A DNA stretch of 64,000 nucleotides from Otis tarda (Eukaryota > Chordata > Aves > Otidiformes > Otididae): the NCBI GenBank assembly GCA_026413225.1, contig CM048552.1, positions 141,807,053-141,871,052 on the forward strand, in the 5' to 3' direction. The position numbers and the translations under genes were made by a program. Position 1 is the first letter of the stretch. Each line of letters begins with the position of its first letter. Positions 11,113 to 22,790 of this stretch are shown here, one piece after another. Below the pieces are notes generated by a model, which was given only the letters and a program-made list of their open reading frames with translations, did no database searches and was not told the DNA's origin.

Positions 11113-13602
11113 AATCACAGAATCATAGAATGATTAGAGTTGGAAGGGACCTTCAAAGGTCATCTAGTCCAACCCCCCTGCAAGGAGCAGGGACATCCCC
11201 GACTAGATTAAGTTGCTCAGAGCCACATCCAGCCTGGCCTTGAACGTTTCCAGGGATGGGGCATCCACCACCTCTCTGGGCAACCTGTTCCAGTGTTCTA
11301 CAACCCTCATTGTAAAAAATTTTTTCCTAATATCCAATCTAAATCTACCTCCCTCTATTTTAAAACCATTACCCCTCCTCCTATCACAACAGGCGGTACT
11401 GAACAGCCTGTCCCCATCTTTCTTGTAGGCCCCCTGAGGTACTGGAAGACTGCTATCAGGTCTCCCCGGAGCCTCTTCTTCTCCAGGCTGAACAGCCCCA
11501 ACTCTCTCAGCCTATCTTCATAGGAAAGGTGCTTCAGCCCTTTTATCATCTTCGTGGCCCACCTCTGGACCTTCTCCAACTGGTCCATGTCCTTCTTATG
11601 TTGGGGGCTCCAGAACTGGACACAGTACTCCAGGTGGGGTCTCACCAGGGCAGAGTAGAGGGGGAGAATCACCTCCCTTGACCTGCTGGCCGCGCTCCTC
11701 TTGATGCAGCCCAGGATGCAGTTGGCCTTCTGGGCTGCAAGAGCACATTGCCGGCTCATGTTGAGCTTCTCGTCCACCAGCACTCCCAAGTCCTTCTCCT
11801 CAGGGCTGCTCTCAATCCATTCTCCGCCCAACCTGTATTTGTGCCTGGGATTGCCACGACCCAGATGCAGGACCTTGTACTTGGCCTGGTGGAACTTCAT
11901 GAGGTTGGCATGGGCCCACATCTCCAGCCTGTCAAGGTCCCTCTGGATGGCATCCCTCCCTTCCAGCATGTCGACGGCACCACACAGCTTGGTGTCATCG
12001 GCGAACTTGCTGAGGGTGCACTCTATCCCACTGTCCATGTTGCCGACAAAGATGTTGAACAGGGCCGGGCCCAACACAGACCCCTGAGGGACGCCGCTTG
12101 TGACCAGTCTCCACTTGGACATTGAGCTGTTGACCACCACTCTCTGAGTGCGGCCATCCAGCCAACTCCTTATCCACCAAGTGGTCCATCCATCAAAGCC
12201 ATGCCTCTCTAGTTTAGAGAGAAGGATGTCGTGCAGGACAGTGTCAAAAGCTTTGCACAAGTCCAGGTAGATGATATCCATTGCTCATCCCTTTTCCACC
12301 AATGCTGTCACCCCGTCATAGAAGGCCACCAGATTGGTCAGGCATGATCTGCCCTTGGTGAAGCCATGTTGGCTGTCAGTAACCACCTCCTTGCTCTCCA
12401 TGTGCCTTAGCATGGTTTCCAGGAGAATCTGCTCCATGACCTTGCCAGGCACAGAGGTGAGGCTGACCAGCCTGTAGTTGCTCAGGTCCTCCTTGTTCCC
12501 CTTTTTAAAAATTGGGGTTATGTTCCCTCTCTTCCAGTCATCGGGGACCTCACCAGACCACCACGACTTCTCAAATACAATGGCCAGTGGCTTGGCAACT
12601 TCATCCGCCGGTTTCCTCAGGACCCACGGATGGATCTCATCAGGTCCCACAGACTTGTGCACCTTCAAGTTCCTCAGATGTTCCTGAACCTGCTCTTCGA
12701 GCACCGTGGGCGGTTCTTCATTCTCGCAGTCCCTGCTTCTGCCTTCCACAGCTTGGGTGGTGAGACAAGAGCCCTTATTGGTGAAGACTGAGGCAAAAAA
12801 GTCATTGAGTACCTCAGCTTTCTCCATGTCCCGGGTAACCAGGACACTGGTTTCCTTCCGGAGGGGGCCTACATTCTCCTTGGACTTTCTATTGTCCCTT
12901 ACATACCTACAGAAGCTTTTCTTGTTGCTTTTTATATCCCTGGCCAGATTCAATTCTGTCAGGGCTTCTGTCACCCTTTAGCCTTCCTCACACCTGGCCA
13001 CTCGTACAGCCTCTTTGTAGTCCTCCCGGGCTACCTGACTCTGCTTCCACCCTCTATAGGCTTCTTTCTTCACTTTCAGTTGGTCCAGGAGCTCCTTGCT
13101 CATCCACGCAGGCCTTCTGGCCTTTTTGCCCAACTTGTTCTTCATCGGGATCCACCTCTGCTGAGCTTGGAGGAGGTGCTCCTTGAATGTGGACCAACTT
13201 TCCTGGGCCCCTCTTCCCTCCAGGGCTGCCTCCCATGGCACTTTGCCCATCAGGTCCCTGAAGAGGCGGAAGTCTGCCCTCCTGAAGTCTAGGGTAGAGA
13301 GCTTGCCGTGTAGTTTCCTCGCTGCCCCGTGGATCTTGAACTCCACCGTGTTGTGGTCGCTGCAGCCAAGGCTGTCCTCCAGTTTCACATCCCCCACCAG
13401 TCCCTCCCTGCTGGTGAGCACAAGGTCCAGCATGGCACCCCTCCTTGTTGGCTCCTCTATTGCCTGCAGGAGGAAGTTATTGTCCATGCATTCTAGAAAC
13501 CTCCTGGACTTGCCTGTGCTCTACCATGTTATCTCTCCAACAGATGTCGGGGTGCTTGAAGTCCCCCATGAGGACCAGGGCTTGTGACCGTGAGGCTGCT
13601 CC
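11113..13602 (-). mobile_element. CR1 LINE, long 5'-truncated copy (about 2.5 kb)
   Basis: The most complete retrotransposon in the window. The 3' tail is at the low-coordinate end (reverse complement of the ATTCTATGATTCTGTGA type tail at 11113-11131), followed by the CR1 3' UTR and a long ORF2 read on the minus strand. Homology runs to about 13602, inside the endonuclease part of ORF2, where it stops abruptly against unrelated AT-rich DNA. ORF1, the 5' UTR promoter and the N-terminal endonuclease are missing, so the copy is dead on arrival. The sequence is GC-richer than its flanks and only moderately decayed, suggesting a fairly young insertion. Confidence 0.97.
11203..13601 (-). pseudogene. 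CR1 ORF2 (endonuclease/reverse transcriptase), inactivated
   Basis: ORF2 of CR1 encodes an apurinic-type endonuclease and a reverse transcriptase used for target-primed insertion. From the N-terminal side, GDFKHPDICW (about 13530-13565) and [10 protein letters not shown] (about 13340-13370) are the last endonuclease motifs. [10 protein letters not shown] and [13 protein letters not shown] belong to the early reverse-transcriptase blocks. DLCKAFDTV holds the first catalytic Asp, [11 protein letters not shown] is the next block, and FADDTKL (about 11985-12005) is the YxDD-type catalytic site. The C-terminal [17 protein letters not shown] region follows. The frame is broken by a frameshift near 13495, TAA at 12978-12980, TGA at 12285-12287 (looks like a CpG-type Arg codon change), and a frameshift near 11440. 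The original stop would be at 11203-11205. All catalytic motifs in the retained part look intact. Confidence 0.93.
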
Positions 13603-16600
13603 TATATTTTAAAGAAATATTTTAATATTTTAAAGAAAACAAGTAAACTCTTAAGTGCATCTCCTTGTCTTGTGCAGGGAGCTTGTCTGATACCAGATTT
13701 CTTTCATGTTTCTCTCAGAAGATCGTTGTTAGCTAGGAAAAGAATAAATTGATGACAAAGTCACTTAGCAATACAACTCTCAGTGTGAAGCTAAACCACT
13801 TCCAAGAGTGGTGTTATCTCCCCATCAGAAGCAGCTTGGGCAGATGTGCAACAAATCAAGTTTGCAAACAAGTCTCTAAGTCTGTATATGAATGTCAGAG
13901 GCTGTGTAAGGCAGGTCGACTTCTATTTCTTCTGTGTCTCTTCCATATAAAGCACACTAAAAATAAGCAGAAAAGCAAAGCTTCAGGATACCACTTTTTG
14001 GGTAAATAAGCATTTTAAACTGATTCTCTGCCAGCATAAACATCTCAACTGAAAGGAACTTGATTGGAACAATTTCTTCTATGTCCCATTTAGCACCAGC
14101 AAGATTACCTGGCAGAGAAAGGTAACCATGCATTTATTTTCCTTGGCATACCTCCAAGAACCAAGCATTTTGGCCCTTTCCAGCCCTATTATTACTTCTT
14201 CCCACTACAAGCCACAGCACAAAGATCATAGTAGAAGGTGTTGCAGTAATAACGATAATTCCCTGCCCAGAAATAAATATTATTATTAATATTATATAAT
14301 GATAGTACATGTATTAGGCAATAATTAAGGAAACTTAACTAGCTATATTATGGAAACACTTGAAGCTAACTCTTCAACACTGGTGTGCAAAACAAAGAAA
14401 TAACAAAAGTAAGATAAGGAGTTAATTCTAATGCTTTGATAAGTCAGAAGTGGAGATAGAATAAATACCACCCTATGTTCAGGATAAGGGTAAGAAACAT
14501 TTCATTTATGGATAATAACAAACACTAGGAGCTTTTTATCTAAACAGAAGACAGAGACCAAGCCATGCAGAAACACATCTTTCAATGTTGGCATGGGAGT
14601 GAGACGCAGAGAATGAAAATGGCCCAAAATGCCACAGACAATCATTGAGAAAGCAGATAGATAACACAGCAGGAAGGCGTGGAAATAAGTCAAACTTAAA
14701 TGAGAAACATGAGTAGATACAAAAGTAAATATAAAGTCCCCTGCCATCCCCACAAGCTAGTAGAATGAATATTTCCACCTGAAGAAATGACAATCAAATA
14801 ACCACTCCTCCTCCAAAATACATCACTCAATAAAAACAAAGCTCATTGGAAATTTGTCTAAAATTGTCAAAATAAAATGACTTCAAATTCATATGAGTCT
14901 GATGAATAAAAGCCTATTAATCAGTTTGAAATGTTTTGAGGAAAAAATGCAAAACCGCGTAACAAAGCGCAATATTAAAAAAAAACAACAAAACCAAAAC
15001 CACCACTCCACTGACTCTAAACTAAAAAGCAGTGTAATAAAAGAGTGAGATCATTCTAGTGCTGCCCGTGAAAGCAACTGTCCCTTGGCTATAGTGCCTG
15101 TGCTCACGAACCTGTAGCAAATCAAAGAAATCAACTTTTTATGACTTCCGGTAAGCAGCGAGATCTTTAGATGGCAGACACTTGGGTGGAAAAGCCTGTT
15201 TCTTACAAGAATGAGCTCTACTTCTTTCTTACTGGGAGTATAAAGAATTCTTTCCTTGTTAAGAATATTTTATACTTACAGCTATGGATATGACTGTGGT
15301 TGGCTTTTGGTTGGTACTCAGAAATTTTTTTTTTTTTCCCCAGATTGACCATAAATAATATTGTCAATATAGTTATAGAATCAAAACAATGTGGATAAGC
15401 AACATATTTAACTAAGAATGCTTTTAATAAAAAAAAAAGAACAAATTTAATAATAGGTACATCACTGAACATTCTCATTCTTGGACTATATTAGATTACG
15501 TGCTAAGGCTTTCTCTTTCTCTTCTGCTGGAGCATTTTTTTCATTAAACATTTAATAGCAAAGGGAGCATGAACTGAAACACAAACCGCACTCTTCCCAG
15601 GCAAACATTCTCATATTTTAGAAGACATTTCTGTTCTTTCTTTGGCCAAAATATATTTACTATTTCTTCCTCCTTTTTCCCTCCAAGTTTATCTAACTAG
15701 CATTTAATTTGTTTTGGAGATATTTTCTGGAAAAAAAAAAATCAGGATAGTTTCTTTCAAAATTTCTAATATGTCATTGTATTTGTGCAAAACTATTTGG
15801 AAAATATGATTAGAGTTTTAAAGTCGCTTTGAATCAACCTAAACAGTACTTTTAAAATCACACAGTTCTGCTTATGACAACTCACTTTTGTTACTTCCAA
15901 AAATTTCAGAGCTGTTTCTGAAGGGGAACAGAAATAAAACAATCATGAGAAGATCATTTTGAAGTGCTTCTCTTAGAATTCTATATACTTAAATAGTCAA
16001 AACAGACTATTTAGCTACATAGCAATGTCAGGAAAAAATTACTGCAAAACAAATGGAGAACAGACAGTTTTCAAAGTTTGTAATACATTGCACATTGAAA
16101 CTAATTTAGTCATTTTTAGTGTCTACTGATTTTTGCTGGCTGCTCTATAACTTCTCTAAATGGCAAAACTAATGGCAAGCAACTTAAGACATTCAAAGGC
16201 CAAGGTGCTAAGAACAGGTTGCCTTCATTTTCTTTATCGTTCATTATTCAAGTGGCTGCTTGTAATATTTAAATGGGTCAGCCGAGTCATAGCATTCACT
16301 GCAGAAACTCATTAGTGCTCATTATCTTATGACCGCTGCCCTACCAGGCAGAGCAAGTGGCAGGTGCAGGGTACCAAGGAGGATGGGTTAAGTGACAGAG
16401 ACAGCAAAAAAGAGGAAGAAACTCTTTACTGCTCAAAGAAAATTACTCCTTTCATCCTACCAACAGCTTCACGCTTTCCCTAGATCCTCCGATTCTAGAG
16501 TCATCTAAGGCTCCTTCCAGGAAATAAAAACTTACATAAATTCAAGACTTTTCCTGTTTTTGGAATCCTGAGCTGGAAAAAAAGTAGGGTTTGGTTAGCA

Positions 16601-19600
16601 GTAGGGGTGTCCGGATGCATACATGTCCACTACAGAACTCAGGGATGTTCATTTTGTGATGTTTGTTCCCATTTCCAGTCCTATTCCTTCAAGCTCTAGT
16701 AGACAAATTGAAAGCAACACCTAATCAGAATACCCTGGTGGCATTTGTTTTCCTTTTATTGGGTATGTAATTTCTCCAGTGAGTGAATATAAAGTTAATG
16801 AGCATTAACGGCAATTCAGACCTGCACTGCACCAACCAAATATTATGTAAGATTTTAAGCACTCAGCAACCTTTTCCTTTTCTGCCCTGAGCTCCCCTAG
16901 CCCCTGGAGTAAGCAGAGAGCAGCAGGGCAGGGGCTGTCTTGGGCAAGTGGGTGATGGCTACAGCTGGGCACAGAGCTAATCGCAGTGACCGTGTGGAAC
17001 CTGGTGCCTGGCCTTTAGCTTCTAATTGCAGCTTGGCACTTAAATTTGCAAATATTGATTGGTGAAACATTTTAGGATAATTGTGTGGAAACGTTTAGCT
17101 GCTCACTCCTTAATGATATTAGCGGAAAACATTTTGTAGCTCATTTGGCCATCTTTTCATCTTGGCACTTAGAGGCTTCATGTTCATTCAAAGAAGCCCT
17201 TGCTCCACAGAGGACTTCACACCTAGGCTGACAGCCACCAGCTATTTACACAAATGCCTGATGTTCTGCATAGAGCTCGTTTTGTTCTGATAAAAAAAAT
17301 TAGTTTAAGAGTATAGGAAGATAACTCTATGGTTAAACACATAGATACACATAACTGGGCTCATACACAGGCATAAACAATGGAAGGAGGGTTATGAAGA
17401 CAAAGAGGGGAGAGTGATAGTAAAACAGAAAAATAAAAAAAACCACATTACCATTTTACAGTACTTCACTTTGACTTAGAATCACATATGCTTTTCTATA
17501 CATATTTTTTAATCATCTAGGCTAATTGCATACAAAAGCTTCCATCATGCTGGAGAGATTAACGTACATCAGTACAAAGTCCCTGTTACCTCTAGAGTAG
17601 TCTTATTCATGTTGGTGTGAAATCCTTCTGGGATATTTTGAATCCCACAACAACATACTGCAGAATTAACTGTATTTCTTTGATATTTATACTCTTATAA
17701 CAGCAAGGGAGCAAAACAATAAGAAAGGATCTATTGTGCTGGGAGCCTTAGCAACAGCGTCCCAGTCTCAAAAAGGTTAATCCTTTGTTTCATCACATCC
17801 TGATGCCTCGCTGGTAGTCCCCGTTGAAAATGCTCATGTGCAGCCTTCTGCAATTTGCAGAAGACAGAATGTGTCTGGTTTTGCGATGGGGAATGTTTCC
17901 TTAATTCAAGTGACAAAAAAAAAGACATTTAAATTGGTTCAGTAAAAATCAAAAGAATTCTACAAGGCAAAACCCCCTTTCTTTTTGTGTGTGAAATGGA
18001 ATTCACTGGAACAACACAAAGAGCAATACAGCAAGCTGCTGAAGATGGCTGGGATTAAAGAAAGGTTTGAACTTGTTCACATGAAATGATCTAAGCAAAG
18101 ACTACTGAATAGTGGATTTTAATAATATATTGAAGAAGTAGATGAGCTCTGAGATAGATACTTTATTTCAGAACTTTCACAGTATGTCTTCATTTTCCCT
18201 GCTCTATTTTATATTACCAATAAAAAAGACCAGGTTTTTTTTTTAATTGTATATTAAACTAATGAGTGTCAGGAAAACATGTCTTGTGCTGCATGTTACT
18301 CAAACGTGAAATATGAGTCTTCTTTGCAGCTTTGGCTTAGTGCTAAGCACTTACAGAAAATTTCTTAACTGTTGAGATCCAGGGTCACAGCTGGGAAATG
18401 GCTGCAAAAAAATGAATGGCTCTTCACTGAATAGCCATGGAAGGCACTTAGATCTTTCCTCTTAAATGTTGTAGCTAGAAGGGGTACTTAGGTCTCCATT
18501 TCAGGAATCTAAGCCACCCTCCCTTCTTAGCTACAGAAATCAGTTTTATGGAAATCCAGGCCATCAAACTACATGGTTGCTTTGAATGAGCTTTTGAAGA
18601 AGCCTCTTTTTCTCACTGGTTAGAGAGGAAAACCTGTCCTAACACTGGATATTCGCAGCACGATGTGTAAGTTGTTGACAGTGTATATACTTCATTCTAT
18701 CACTCCAGATTTTAGTGATTCTACATGCAAAGTCTCAAGGACAGTATATAAGGGATAGATTTTCATATTGTTGACATTTTATCCTACCAAAATTACAGAG
18801 AAATTCAAGAGAGGAGTCAGCGATCCACATCGACTTTCCTACCATGTGAGCTGCAAAATCTCGTCCTCAGAGACCTCGTTCCTGCTGATGCTCCAAACGG
18901 GAGTTTTGGCAAGGCAGGCTGGCAACCTAAGCTTTTTGCGTCCTTACTCTTAGTCGGCTCCTTGCTGAATGACAAAACAGGCAGCTCAAAGAAGTCACCC
19001 TGCCAAACAAAGGCGTACACATACACACACGTTTCCTTGCTGCAGTGGAAGGGAGATTTTTTTCCATCGGCTGTGTCCACACAAGCAGTAAACACCAGGC
19101 TGTGGCAACTGATACCCTCACACTGACTTGGACGGCCCTGGAGATGAGCAGAGGAAAGGCAAAGAGTGTCAGGGTAGACTGCAGGTTCATACCTGCTCTG
19201 ATTTGACTCCCCTGAGTTTCACCACAATTTCAGCAACAGTGACTAGGAAAGCTGCACAGATGTCTTACTAAGGTATGTTTTGATTGGCCTTTAAGCTTTA
19301 CAGATCTTAAACAGCCCTCATTAAGTGAACCATATACAGCAAACATCTAGCATTGTGTGTATACAGATTGCTTCTTGAATCTCTGAGTGTCAACATTTAG
19401 ATGAATGTTCAGATTCTTTTCTGTAGAGCATGAAGCAAAACTAAAGAGCCCAGTCATAATAGAAGGTTGGTTTTTTTTTTTCTTTATTTGTACAAACAGG
19501 ATCCTTTAAATACTCAGTGAACTAGAGCTGATCTTTCTTTCAAGCAGATCTATCTCCTTAAGCAAAATAAAGTACTGTGGAACTTGCAGTATATACCACT

Positions 19601-22256
19601 ATTTCCCTCATTCTCTGGAAATTAAAGTATGTTTTCAAATTTGGAAGTGAGACATGCCATAATTAGAGACATTGCAGTTAGTTCCAAAGGGAGCTGACAA
19701 GTAACAGAATAGATTTTAAAGATATCTCAGTTAGAAATTTTCTTGTAACCACAATTGGAAAAAAAGTCTCCTCAAGCAAGAGAAGAAAAAAAGAACACAA
19801 GAGAGAAAGAACCTTTTCTTTTTCGTTTAACTGTGAAGACTCAGTGTGGTTTTCTTTTTTTTCCAGGTATCCAAAGCCTAGTTCTCCCTCAGAAACATCT
19901 AGGATCCTGTATACTGTCTGGCCCAAAACTCCAGCTAGCCAAGACTCAGGTCAATGAAACAGGGTTTTTTTTGTGTCACTGAGGTACCGCGGCAGCACTG
20001 GGAAGGACAATGTCTTCGACATGACTGGTTATGTTGCAGACTAATGTGAATGTAACAGACAATGAAGACATTTACCCAATTGCATGTAGTCTAAATTAAG
20101 AGCTGGACTCCCCTTTAAGTCTACTGGATGTACCTGGAGGTATGTACCAGCTCTGGGGGTGCCTACCATGTTAGCTGACAACAGAAGGAACCTGATCAAC
20201 TCTTCTGGAGATGTCCAACTTTTTCAGCAACATAGGCTGGTGGAAATAAAAATGGTCCTAAGACAATTGTGTGGAAGTCTGAAGGGCCAGTCAGTGAACT
20301 GAGATGTGAACAGCAAGAGAGAAACTCCCAGTTTTTGGTGTGTTGCCCATGTCCAACCAGTAAACTACAGCTCAATTTCTTTTTACAAGACATCACTCTT
20401 AATCTCTTAGTGCATAGGACAAAGAAATACACACTCATTTGCATGAATAACTTTTCTTCAACTGCAGAAGGATACACAGAGGTCATGTAGATGTGGATCT
20501 TTACAAGTGTTATGGCAGTCATTCCCTAGGGTTTGGTGGGCAGGACAAATCCAAACATCGGTGTGCAACTCCAGACGTGATACCCTCATGATACCAGAAG
20601 TTTCAGAAGTCTGTTTCTACTCTTGAAACCAAGAGCAGTTACACTTCCATTTCCCGTGAAAGAAACTTCAAGATAATAAAAAGAAGTATCAATGAAAGAA
20701 TCTGCTGGCAATCATTTATCTTTGGTGTTAGCCCATTTTGAAAGGCAGGAAATGTTCTCCTGCCTGTTTTCCTGTCTCAGCATCCGCCTAGTGCCTATTA
20801 CCTGTATTTTTCCATCAGGTAAAACATGTTTCAGCAGTTATTGGAGGCCTACCAGTCCGGTTTGACATTCTGGTGACCACAAATGCTGAGGTATCCTTTC
20901 CCCAAAGCTCAGCCGCTCTGTTTTCTGTGAGGAATGTAATCAAGTGAAATATAGCATACTTGACAATAATAATACCCATTGCCCCAAAACATGCCTTCAC
21001 CAGAAAAGCTGTCCTCACTAGCCAAATTTGTGTTAGCAGTGGGATTTAATGGGTGCCAGACTGTCTTGGTTTTGGCTGCAACAGAAGAATACCATACGTA
21101 AAGGGCATGTGGATTTTCCATACCACTGATGGCTGCTCTAGTGTATGGGCTCTGGATTAAACAACAGCAGATTAAGCAGCAGTCCTTAAATGAACCCAGT
21201 AAAATGCAATGATTTTCAATGCAACAAGATAATGCAGTGCCCATTCTGTTTGTAGGAATTCTCAGAAAGAAAAAATAGAAGTTTGGAAAGTTAATTGAGT
21301 TCTCTGGACGTTTGGTATTGGATTTCACAACAAGCTCTATTGTGAGCACATTCTTTTATCTGTTAAACCACATCTTTACATATCCTACCATTCCTGTTCT
21401 GCTTGGTTTCAAGGGTTTGGAGACATCCATTCAGTACAACATCTTGAAAGTGTCTTCTTAGATGCTCTACGCTCATGGATTTTTCCAACATTTTTCCTAG
21501 ATACAACTCCCCAGACCTTCATTATCTATATAACTCAGACAAGAATTTAAGTTTTTTTTCCTAGTTTCATAGAATTTATTTCTTTGTTATGTCTACCTTC
21601 CGGTATAGCCTCCCAGGTAGGCCAGCTATGGCAGGGTATCAACTATGCAAGCTTTTTTCTTCTATAGTCTATAAAGCAACTACTGCACTGAGTTATAGAG
21701 ATACCTGAGCTAGTTTGATACAGCCTGCATAAATATCTGCTTTGGGATCTTGATGGATCTTGTAGTCTGTCCTTAGCCTCTTGTTATCTTGGCTTCACTT
21801 ATGTCAAGAACCAACCTGATAAATTTAAAAGTCTCCGTGAGCTGCAATTTATCTCTTAAGTTCTGGCATAAACATAACCTTAAAAATAAGAGGCTTGACT
21901 GTGCCTACTCAATCCTTAGTCTCTTTACAGAAGAGATTCAGTTTCTAGCTGCTGCAGTTGTGCCTTAGGTGATATGCCTGTCAACTATAATTGAAGAGGG
22001 CACGTAAAATGTAATTTTCCATTGTACGTACAACACCACTACACCATACAGTGGACAAGAAAGTCATCCTGGTAAACAGCAAGTAGCATAAGAGCTTAAC
22101 TAATCAATAAAAGTGGAGGCGATCAAACACTCTAAAACCATTTTTACTCTACACTGCAGTTTGTCTTTACACTTGGTTTGCATGCTTTAACAAGTGAAAG
22201 GGCAGCAGTGGTTGAAAACCTCCAGGAAGCAGGATGTGACTATTAATTTACACAAG
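13603..22256. other. Unannotated non-coding DNA, 8.6 kb
   Basis: AT-rich sequence without recognisable genes or CR1/LTR elements. 14275-14300 is a short (ATT)n-like run. Poly-A/T tracts occur at 15326-15338 and 19470-19482, among others. 16240-17160 is less repetitive, with several TAAT/ATTA cores, and could be a conserved regulatory block; that needs alignment to test. Overlapping minus frames at 20815-21349 (146 and 67 codons) have no motif I know and are not annotated as genes. Confidence 0.6.
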
Positions 22257-22790
22257 TGTACTGGGTCTGGCTGGGATGGAGTTAACTTTCTTCTTGGCAG
22301 CTCGTGTAGTGATGTTTTAGATTTGTGATCAAAACAGTGCTGATAACACACCAGTGTTTTAACTGCTGGTGAGCAGTACTTGCACATCACCAAGGATTTC
22401 TCTGTTTGTCACTCTGCTCCTGCAGCAAGCAGGCTGATGGTGGGCAGGAGGCTGGGAGGGGACACAGATGGACAGCTGACCCCAGCTGACCAAAAGGATA
22501 TCCCATACCAAATGGCATTGTGTTCGCCAACAAAATCAAGGCACCTGCTGCTCAGACACTGGATGGGCATTGGTTTGCTAATGGGAAGTGCTGAGTGGTA
22601 GTCTTTGCATCACTTGTTTGTGGGTGTTTCCTTCTTTGCTCCACTTATTAAACTGTCTTTATCTCAAATCTCAAGGTTTTTTTTTTTTGCTTCTTCCCTT
22701 CTGATTCTCTCCCTGATCCCTCTAGGGGGGAGTGAGCGAGTGGCTGGTTGGTGCTTAGTTGCTGGCTGGGGTTAACATCAACCCTCTACA
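22257..22790 (+). mobile_element. Avian endogenous-retrovirus LTR (probably solo)
   Basis: A 534-bp LTR in plus orientation. It begins TGTACTGGGTCTGGCTGGG and ends with a GGGGGGAGTGAGCGAG block, then GCTGGCTGGGGTTAA and a terminal CTACA. This composition is characteristic of an LTR family widespread in bird genomes, often assigned to ERVL-type elements. The ends are TGTA and TACA. An ATTAAA-type polyadenylation signal lies at 22647-22652, just before ACTGTCTTTATCTCAA. No retroviral internal region flanks it, so it is most likely a solo LTR left by LTR-LTR recombination. No target-site duplication is visible (ACAAG before, GCAGT after), so the duplication has either decayed or an end is misplaced. 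A poly-T run near 22677-22689 is a later expansion. Confidence 0.85.
22647..22652 (+). promoter_or_regulatory. Putative LTR polyadenylation signal (ATTAAA)
   Basis: ATTAAA sits about 140 bases from the 3' end of the LTR, at the position where the R-region polyadenylation signal is expected. It is a common variant of AATAAA. Function is inferred from position only. Confidence 0.5.

Noticed and set aside
11701..12125. Plus frames of 125-128 codons
   Set aside because: Antisense shadows of the CR1 reverse-transcriptase region.
20815..21349. Overlapping minus frames of 146 and 67 codons, the latter with a hydrophobic stretch
   Set aside because: No family recognised and the two frames conflict; roughly one such frame is expected by chance in a window this size.
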